Positions 56,709-64,000 of a DNA stretch of 64,000 bases are shown here, one piece after another. Under the pieces are notes generated by a model, which saw only the letters and a program-made list of their open reading frames with translations, was not told the DNA's origin and searched no databases. Position 1 is the stretch's first letter; each line of letters opens with the position of its first letter. Source of the stretch: Serendipita indica DSM 11827 (taxonomy: Eukaryota; Basidiomycota; Agaricomycetes; Sebacinales; Serendipitaceae); contig CAJVGD010000002.1 of NCBI GenBank assembly GCA_910890315.1, positions 806,001 through 870,000 on the forward strand. The letters run 5' to 3'. The translations under genes and the position numbers were made by a program.

Positions 56709-58303
56709 TGGCCACCCAGCCCGACTCGAACATTGACCCCAGACAGAAAATTCTGGCAGATTTCTTCACTTGTGGTATGTGAAAAGTTGTGGATGCGCGC
56801 TGGAAACTGACTCTGCAAGTCATCTGTCACGACATCATGTCACATCCATACACAAGTAGGTCAAAAACACACCACGTTTCGCTGTTACTCATCGTCTAGT
56901 CGTCGATTGCTTGCACAAGTTTGACAAGGACTGCCTCGCCGAGTATTGGAAGCAGTGCGTACATTGGTACATTCATGCCTCGAGACTAATCCTCCCGCAG
57001 AAGCAATTGCTGTCCACTCTGCAAGGTCCAATCCACAAAGGCCAGTCACGACTTTACGGCCCAGGTCATGATCGAAAGCGCCTCTGGAATCTCTGCCCCG
57101 CCTCGCGACAACGCGCCCATCTTCCCATACGGACTCCTCTCTCTCGGTGCTTCTCGTGGTTTTAGCAATGATATTCTCGATGATGGTGACGAGGAAGAAG
57201 AGGAAGACGACGACGCACCCATGGATTCATATCCCGGGATTCAATTCTTCCATCCACCGCCTAGAGTTGGAGGAGATTTAATCTTCCCGTGCGAATCTTG
57301 TCCGCGCGGCAATAGCACTGGATACGAATGTCCCTGGCCCATCCCTATGCCGAGCGCTGAGCAGATTAATGCTGAGTCCCAGCGCCTTGGTGTGCCAATT
57401 CGTGCTCCTACCATGGGAGAGCCTCGTGCTCCGTTACCTGAAGACGATGATGGGCAAGTATCTACCTCGCTTCTCCTTTGTGGCTGACTTGTCTGCAGAC
57501 CTGCCGTGAATGCGCACCTGCAGTGTGATGGATGCTCTCTCTATGTTCCACGCAACTATCCTGCAAACATTCGGTGCACCAATTGTCGAAAAGTGTGCTG
57601 CGCTCAGTACACTAATCAGCCAAACTGCAGGGGTATTTCTCTCTTTCCTGCGAATGGTAAGTCCCTCCTGGCGTATCATTCATCTCTTGCTCAAGCGTCT
57701 AGACCTTCACTACAAGGGCGATACTGTCTACGATATCGCCGAGGGGTTTCCTTTCAACGTCCTGAGAAACCGAGAGGAGATGTCACGATTCGAATCATAC
57801 CTCCAAACTCACGGTATCACTGCTTCTACGATTCTGCGACGCATTGTCGAAGCAAACGAAGCCGCATTTGAGCTCACTCAAGACGATGCACTCACTATCG
57901 AAAGCCAGGGAGTGCGCAGGTCTAATCCGTGGTCGGATGCAGTTCTTTGCAACATGTGTATCGAGAATATTGTTCGTATTCAAGCTGGACCCTGGCAATG
58001 GTGGATGCGGGAGAGGGAGACGGCCGACCTGGATCGTGAGTAATGCACTACTTGCCTGTTTTGACTCTAATGTTTCCCTCAGCTGTCGTTCAACTTCTTC
58101 CAAACTGTTGGTCAGTCGCTCTTCTTGAAACACTGGCGCTCGCTCATATTTTCGCGTAGGTATGGATATGAATGCCGTACGCAAGTCAAGCCTGCACACG
58201 AATCTTCACATGCAGCTCGCTATAATGTAAGAACATCTCTCTGTATCGTGACCATCCTGGCTGACACCGTCCTAAGCACATCTGTTCCCGCACAAGGAGG
58301 TAG
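56709..58303 (+). CDS. CHFR: CHFR-type RING E3 ubiquitin ligase with C-terminal PBZ zinc finger
   Basis: Small exons joined in phase give MATQPDSNIDPRQKILADFF, then a RING finger (C-V-I-C, HDIMSHPYT, DCLHKFDKDCLAEYWKQ, NCCPLCK). An acidic and proline-rich stretch follows (DDGDEEEEEDDDAPMDSYPG). The cysteine-rich domain of CHFR is next (LQCDGCSLYVPRNYPANIRC, TNCRKVCCAQYTNQPNCRG, VLCNMCIENIVRI). The last two exons read LLPNCWYGYECRTQVK, then ARYNHICSRTRR and the stop at 58301. This is the same ending as animal CHFR, with the C-x5-C pair, H-x5-H and F/Y-N-H-I-C of a PBZ poly(ADP-ribose)-binding finger. The FHA domain of animal CHFR is absent. In animals CHFR is a mitotic-stress checkpoint E3 that binds PAR and ubiquitinates PARP1. 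Exon joins at 57455-57500 and 57640-57710 are uncertain. Confidence 0.82.
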
Positions 58304-58465
58304 ATCATCACGTAGAATTCATCAGTTAGAGGCGACAAAGATTTCTTGTACTGTCTATGTATTTGTATTGGCGCAGCCACTTGCAACTTGGCTTCCTCCT
58401 TGACACCCGAGTCCTCGCAAAACCTTGCCTGACAGGCGTATAACACAAACAACGCGAACCTCATC

Positions 58466-60407
58466 ATGAAAGGTGCCCCTCTCATGATGCTTGGGAGTCC
58501 CGAGGCTGATATCTGTCCATCGCATTCGACATCATTTGCGCTATTTTCGTCTGGATACCACTATTTCGACAATACATGGACAAACAGGCATTCAGCGCTT
58601 TGTGCAGCGTACGCCGCATCTGCTGACGTCCAAAGTCGGCTTGTCCAAGAGTCAGTTCTCTCTCGTCTGGCCGTTGCTGGTGTCGCCAGCATGCGGTATG
58701 ATACGCGATATTTGTATGCTTAACCATGTTTAGAGTCGAATGATCCAGAGTTTGACGAATTTGCGCGGAATTTCGAGGTGATGGAAAAGGCGGTCGAGGC
58801 GCTTCTCAAGGACTCCAAAGTCTTTGCAGACAATGTCATCAGTATGTCCTCTCTACATTCCTCTCTCGTATGTGTGACACTCAAACGCTGACGACGTTGG
58901 TCTCTTGGCGTGCCGCGGTCACTCCACCATTGCTCTACTTTACAGTCTTATTGGAATCGGGAGCTAAATTTGGCGAAGGCTTTGCGAATCTGTTTCACCC
59001 ATTACCGGGAGAGTATGATTTGCTACGACAACATCCAGAGGCGGAGAAGACGGTCAAGAGCGTTGATAAATATACGACGGCGATGCAGGAGCTGCGGGAT
59101 ACATTGGCGCCCGAACTCGAGTTGATTGCGAGTCGGATCATTGAGCCGACGAAGGAATTTCAGGCGGTCATGAAGACGATTCGGAAGAATATAACCAAGC
59201 GGGAACACAAGGTCAGCTCTGACACGATCCTTTAAAGTGGCTCATTACGTCGGGACTAGTTGGTTGATTATGATCGACATAACAATAGCTTGACAAAGCT
59301 GAGAGAAAAGAAGGACAAGTCGTTATCAGACGAGAAGAATCTGTTCAAGGTGAGCGGAACGCCGCGAGGAACGAGCAGAAGCTCAATATTACATAGCTTG
59401 AACAAGAGTTTGACGTTGCAACCCAAGAGTACGAGGCTATCAATACGGCCCTCAAGGCGGACTTGCCCCAGTTTATGGTCTTGGCCACACGCTTCATCGA
59501 CCCGCTTTTCCATTCGTTCTACTACATGCAGTGAGTGAATATCTCGAGCTACAGTAGAGTGTTGATCCACAGCCAGACTCAACATTTACTACTTGATGAT
59601 GGAAAAGTTGCAGGGTTTCGCCACGGAGTCCAAGTACCGCTATGAGGTGACGGGTCAACAGATCCAAGAAGAGTACCAGGAAAGACGTGGCGATACCTGG
59701 GAGAAAGTTGATGCCTTGACAATCAACAAACGGATGGCGTCTACAGGCAAGCAATACCCCAGTGCCTTTCTTTGCATATCTTATACGATTTTTAGCCATG
59801 AGACTACAACAAAAGCGATCTGGAACGAGTTTGTCGCGTGCTACTACAAGCGCTTCGATGGCGTCGAGTTCATCCGGTACCTCGTCATTTAAGAAGGCGC
59901 CTCCACCTCCACCACCAGGATCGGCAGGTTTCAAAAAGATGCCACCTCCGCCTCCACCGGGTTCGTCTGCTGCGGCTGCAGCGAAGCGAATGAATTCCGG
60001 TCCTCCCGCTTCGAGCTCTGCTCCTCCACCTCCTTATACTGCAGGAAACAGTCCTGCAGCCGCCGTGGCCGCAGCGACCAAGCGACCACCTCCGCCTCCA
60101 CCGGCCAAGAAACCTGCTGTCCCACAGCCGACGTATGTGATTGCTCTGTATGACTTTACTGCCCAGGTACGTGTTCGTTTGAACCGAGTCAGATCGTGCT
60201 TGGATGCTTATCCTTTCCTAGGCTGATGGTGACCTGGACTTTGTGACGGGGGATAAGATAGAGGTGTTGAATCGTACAGCCAGTCAAGAGGACTGGTGGA
60301 AAGGTCGATTGAACGGACGAGAAGGTGTCTTTCCAGGTAAGGTTAGCTTGCGAGTAGCGGGACATTGTACTGATGCCCCGCAAAGGCAACTATGTGCGGG
60401 ATGCATA
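58466..60407 (+). CDS. Amphiphysin / Rvs167-type BAR and SH3 protein
   Basis: A membrane-bending protein of endocytosis and actin patches, like yeast Rvs167 and fission yeast Hob1. A tiny first exon (ATG AAA G at 58466) splices over about 118 bases to give MKGIQRFVQRTPHLLTSKVG, which matches the N-terminal amphipathic helix of the family. The BAR domain continues FDEFARNFEVMEKAVEALL, FGEGFANLFHPLPGEYDLL, YTTAMQELRDTLAPELELI, REHKLVDYDRHNNSLTKLRE and MVLATRFIDPLFHSFYYMQ. Next is a GPA-like linker with poly-Pro repeats (KKAPPPPPPGS, KKMPPPPPPGSS, KRPPPPPPAKK). The SH3 domain has YVIALYDFTAQADGDLDF, EDWWKGRLNGREGVFPGN, and the chain ends YVRDA at 60405. Confidence 0.9.
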
Positions 60408-60501
60408 AAGAACTGTGCTGTAGATAAATTTCTTCTTCAACAAGTCAAGGGGCGGTGGATATCTGAATGAAGCCCTTGAAAGTGACAGGGCTATTGAGCT
60501 T

Positions 60502-62521
60502 TTGAACCTGAACCTCGACATGTTCGAGTCTCTTTCGACTGCTGAGGTCGTTCAATATCGTCCTTATAATCCTAAAGACGCTTCATCATCCGAAGGATAC
60601 TCTCTCCAACTCCATACGTCTCTCCCGGGTGTGGCTCAGCCGGACGTTGCCGCCAGCGACTCCCCAGTCTCCCCATTACCCTCTGCAGGACACACGAATG
60701 GGAAAAAACGCAAAGGAGACGCGTTAGGCTCGTCAAATTCTACCAAACGGTCGCGTCAATCAATCGGTCAAGCGGGCGAGCCGCGAAAAGCGGCTGCGTT
60801 GGAACGTATGGAGCGCCCTTCGCCTCCGCCACGATCTTCCTCGTCTCAGAGAACGAATAATGCACGCATTGTGGATCGATGGCAGCCCATTGAGCGTCCA
60901 TGTGCTTCGACGCGCGCTGTTGACTTGACCAACTTGGTGTCGAGCTACGAAATTGTCAGGAGTAGCCTTGCAAACTTTCGAGCGTGTGAGTATTATGTGT
61001 CATTTATAATATTTTACGCGTTTTTGCTCCTTTGGTCGCTGATTTGTCCCAAAGATTTTCTCAATAAGCGAGATCCGTATGACCAAAGCTTTCTCCCAGA
61101 GTACATGCCATTCGTCGAGTTGGAATACCCTATGACGGGTATCACTGAGCGGTTCGTGGTATTGCGATGGCTTCTGCATCTCATTCTGACTCTTTCAGAT
61201 TTCCACTGTTGTCACCGAAGAACCACAACTCATGGCATCCTATTCGGGAGCTGATGGAAGCAGTTTATACTATTGTCAAGTGTATGTTTTGGTATGCAAG
61301 ACGTATGGGCCACCTGACTCGCAAATAGATTACCTTCCTGGCGAGCACGCCAGACTCCTCGGGAACCCAGAACACAGCTCATCTTTCCGACTGAGAGAGA
61401 TATTCGGCACTAGTAATAAGCCCATAGTTCCAGAAGAACCACCAAGCTTTGACTCCACGGGAAGACCGTTGAAGCGGACCCCTCCACACGCCGGAAACTT
61501 GCTTCGCCGTATGGAGCGAGCGTACGAGAACAAGGATGGCATCGAGTTTATCAGTTCAATCAAAGATATCAATCATAGGCTCCGGACGCTCAAGCAACAC
61601 GCAGATGGCAATCTCTTGCTACGACAGCCCGAGGGCTGGAAGGGTGTCCCACCAGAGCTAGCCGTACAAATTTACGAAGAGACGTACATGAGGTCAGCTG
61701 GGCCTCGTGTTAAGGATTTACTCAAGTATCAAGCCTTCTCCTCTACCACTTACGGCGAGTTAAACCCAGGGTAAGGCCCCTTCACTATCGAAAATCTACC
61801 CGCTCAGGAACGCTGCAGTCTAATATCGGAGATGGCGCATAGAGCTGGCCTGAAGCCTGGTGTCAACTTTTTGGATCTCGGAAGTGGGATAGGGAACGTT
61901 GTCATCCAGACTGCCCTCATGTCTGGCTGTTCCAGTGCCGGTGTAGAGAAGCTCAACATGACAGCGGATATTGCTGATGAAGTACACCGCGTCTTCTTGC
62001 AACGATGTCGCATGTGGGGTGTCGAGTCGGGTCCCACCGATATATTCCAAGGCGACTTTATGGTTCACAGCGAAAAGTTGTCAAACATCATCAAGAATGC
62101 GGACGTGATCTTAGCCAACAATTTCGTCTTTGACCCTGCTTGTGAGTTCTCGGTCCTGGGGCATTTATGGAGACTCATACCGCCATAGTGAATGAAGGAT
62201 TGAAGGCCCTGTTTTTGGATCTGAAGGATGGGGCCAAAATTATTTCTCTCCGCAGTTTTTGTGATGGTCAAGTGACGGCAAGAAACATTGGTGCCATAGA
62301 ATCTATTCTAGATGTGGAGAGCTTCGAGTGGCATTCTGGGGATGTTTCTTGGGGGGATGCGGCAGGTGCGTTCATGTTTACTGGATATTATTCTGTCCAT
62401 CTGACTGGCATTAGGGCGATATTTTATTTCTACTGTTAACCGTGCGCGGGTGGGAAAGCACTACGAGGCTCTCTATAAGGAAGCTCAAGGACCTAGCCGT
62501 GGCTCACGTCGTCGAAAGTGA
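60502..62521 (+). CDS. DOT1: Histone H3 lysine-79 methyltransferase DOT1
   Basis: A nucleosome-directed, non-SET lysine methyltransferase using SAM. Start MNLNLDMFESLSTAEVVQYR at 60502, then a basic S/P-rich N-terminal region with GKKRKGDALG, suited to nucleosome contact. Conserved N-terminal catalytic helices follow: YEIVRSSLANFRA, YMPFVELEYPMTGITERF and HNSWHPIRELMEAVYTIVK. The D1 loop region has LLKYQAFSSTTYGELNPG. Motif I is FLDLGSGIGNVVIQTALMSG, then SAGVEKLNMTADIADEVHRV and DVILANNFVFDPA. Motif IV/V has IISLRSFCDGQ. After the last intron RYFISTVNRARVGKHYEALY ends at SRRRK (stop at 62519). Both the SAM loop (DLGSGIGN) and the NNF active-site motif are intact. Only 94 bases separate it from the stop of the amphiphysin gene. 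Confidence 0.93.
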
Positions 62522-62935
62522 TCTGGTAATCGTACCCACATCGCTCTATCATTGACTTGGTCACATATTTCATGGTTTCTGGTCAGGCTATTATGACTCA
62601 TTGTACTTCAAGATGCAAATGTAATATTCGGCCAAATTTTACTTGCTCAGACGGTCCATTATGCAGAGTTCAGAAGGTGCTCGCAAGGCGGACTAACGAG
62701 TGCTATAAGAGTTACATGAGGGACCAATTGAAAGGGCAAGATATCAGACTTCAACGGATTAATTCGACATTAAAATTGCGAACTGTCGACAGAATAATGG
62801 GTGGCATGTAGGTTCCCAAGTTGGTCCCTGCCCTTTTTCACGTTGTAGGCACCTCTATCCCTTATTAGCCAATTAATTCACTGAGGGTCACCTGTCAAAG
62901 TACGTTTAATTCCTTCATCTGACAAGTAGTTAGGC
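62522..62935. other. Intergenic region between DOT1 and the F-box-like gene
   Basis: About 414 bases. A short plus-strand open frame (62557-62811) with several cysteines (CTSRCKCNIRPNFTC) is present but has no recognised family and no splice support. It is probably chance. Confidence 0.4.
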
Positions 62936-64000
62936 ATGTTCTATGGCCACCCTGAACATCAGCCCAATGCTGCGAATCTACTTTGGGAGCTTATCGAACA
63001 AGACGAAAGAGCTTTGCAAGAAGTGAAGGAGGAGGAAGAAAGACTCGAAAATGAGCGAGAGGGAATTTTGGCCCACCTAGGTGTGCTTGCCAACGATACC
63101 CAGGTGTTGGGACAGCTCGCAGAAGTCGCTTTGCCGAACATCAAAAACATTATCGATGCGCTTAAACCCGAAATCTCGGCATTGGAAACGAAACGCGAGG
63201 ATGGTCACTTTTCCAACTATGGAGGATGGCTAGAAAAGTATAAAAATTACATCAAAGTTACTGTAGGGTTTATGGAAGAGATTCAGCACCACAAAACTCG
63301 ACAATTGGTGCGAGAGTACGTCGAACCGGAATCCATGGCCCGACTCAAGCTTGATCATATTGATGGTCTGTTAAAAGAGACCGCCGATCGTATTCAGGCT
63401 ACCTCTATCCGTCTTCAAACAAAACGCCTGAAACTATCCAAGACCCCCTTCTCAAGGCTTACGGACGAGAATTGGAGACTCATTTTCGGCTTTGCATCAA
63501 TATCCTTCCACCCTCATCATGCCGGTGAACAAGTGTGCGATCGTTCAATTAGTACGTCCATTCATGCGCTCACTCGCGTCTGTCATCGGTGGTATAAAGT
63601 CATCTATCAATCTTCGAAGCTTTGGAGGAGAGTGTATCTCAACTACGAGGGGCTCAAGAATGACTCGTCCAGGAAGCTTCTCAATCTGATACTAAGCAAG
63701 GCAGGTGATACACTCGATCTTCTGTGTATTCATCCCTCTACACGTCACTGGCGTGTGGATGATAGGTGGGCTGATTCTCATTTGCATCAGCTTCAACAGC
63801 TCAACACAATCCACCATCTTGAGGTTTCATACAACTCCTCGGCCACAGCAGAGTATGTTGGGCATATGCTGGATGCCTTGCCAACACCATATGAACTTGC
63901 TATTAGAAGCTTGCTCATGACTAATACTCGCCTCCTATATCACCCAAGAAGCCTCGACACGCTCGAAGTTGTAGAGGCCACCAACGTCGAGCTGGTGCTT
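62936..64000 (+). CDS. F-box-like protein, 5' part (continues beyond the window)
   Basis: The reading frame opens at the ATG at 62936 and stays open to the last base, at least 355 codons without an intron. It begins MFYGHPEHQPNAANLLWELI. A long charged coiled coil follows (LIEQDERALQEVKEEEERLE, VALPNIKNIIDALKPEISAL). An F-box-like segment comes next (PFSRLTDENWRLIFGFASI, then ALTRVCHRWYKVIYQSSKLW and VYLNY). After that are leucine-rich turns (LLNLILSKAGDTLDLLCIH, LHQLQQLNTIHHLEVSYN), as in the many F-box/LRR proteins of Agaricomycetes. These usually act as SCF substrate receptors, a function inferred only by family. The C-terminus is missing. Confidence 0.75.
   Translation, partial: MFYGHPEHQPNAANLLWELIEQDERALQEVKEEEERLENEREGILAHLGVLANDTQVLGQLAEVALPNIKNIIDALKPEISALETKREDGHFSNYGGWLEKYKNYIKVTVGFMEEIQHHKTRQLVREYVEPESMARLKLDHIDGLLKETADRIQATSIRLQTKRLKLSKTPFSRLTDENWRLIFGFASISFHPHHAGEQVCDRSISTSIHALTRVCHRWYKVIYQSSKLWRRVYLNYEGLKNDSSRKLLNLILSKAGDTLDLLCIHPSTRHWRVDDRWADSHLHQLQQLNTIHHLEVSYNSSATAEYVGHMLDALPTPYELAIRSLLMTNTRLLYHPRSLDTLEVVEATNVELVL

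Noticed and set aside
59890-60125. Poly-proline runs as a possible assembly artefact
   Set aside because: They sit in frame between the BAR and SH3 domains of an amphiphysin, where proline-rich linkers are normal for the family.
62557-62811. Small Cys-containing open frame after DOT1
   Set aside because: No recognised family, no splice sites and no conservation evidence; probably chance.

Overview
This window reads as nuclear DNA of a filamentous basidiomycete, most likely an Agaricomycete (a Rhizoctonia-like fungus would fit, but that is inference). Almost every gene is cut by many short GT-AG introns of roughly 45-65 bases. Genes are densely packed on both strands, and the gene set is eukaryotic and fungal: MRS2, RPT6, p23, RSC-type bromodomain/BAH protein, MDV1, hamartin, a Zn2Cys6 regulator, ALG3, PARP, CHFR, a BAR-SH3 amphiphysin and DOT1. 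No rRNA, tRNA, CRISPR array, LTR element or other intact mobile element was seen.

Layout. 1-8 kb: N-terminal part of a membrane sensor (minus), a small secreted-type protein (plus), a nucleotidyltransferase-like hypothetical (minus), the mitochondrial Mg2+ channel MRS2 (plus) and a single-pass membrane protein (minus). 8-18.6 kb: proteasome ATPase RPT6 and a VIT+VWA protein (minus), two neighbouring RING-IBR-RING E3 ligases (plus; the first carries a MATH-like domain), and the Hsp90 co-chaperone p23 (minus). 18.8-33 kb: a mitochondrial-type unknown, an UNC93-like transporter, an NAT9-type acetyltransferase, a membrane hypothetical, an unusually long Rab7-like GTPase, a double-bromodomain BAH protein and MDV1. 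33-41.6 kb: an accessory island of lineage-specific duplicates. It holds four related Cys-containing small-domain genes and two further copies of the secreted family, one of them broken. 41.8-50.4 kb: hamartin (TSC1), a Zn2Cys6 factor, an NmrA-like dehydrogenase and ALG3. 51-64 kb: a rhodanese+tyrosine phosphatase, PARP, CHFR, amphiphysin, DOT1 and the start of an F-box-like protein.

The most notable arrangement is at 54.2-58.3 kb. A PARP with the H-Y-E catalytic triad lies head-to-head, across about 210 bases, with a CHFR-type RING E3 ligase. The deduced C-terminus of that ligase is a PBZ poly(ADP-ribose)-binding zinc finger. Writer and reader/E3 of poly(ADP-ribose) are therefore neighbours and may share a promoter; DOT1, another DNA-damage-linked chromatin enzyme, lies about 2 kb further on. 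Other points worth checking are a Rab GTPase with about 230 extra residues between its G4 and G5 motifs, a MATH+RBR domain combination, one-base reading-frame breaks in the phosphatase and p23 genes, and the decaying duplicate cluster at 33-41 kb.

Exon boundaries were worked out by eye from splice sites and family conservation, so outer gene limits are the coding limits (start to stop codon) and some internal boundaries are uncertain.
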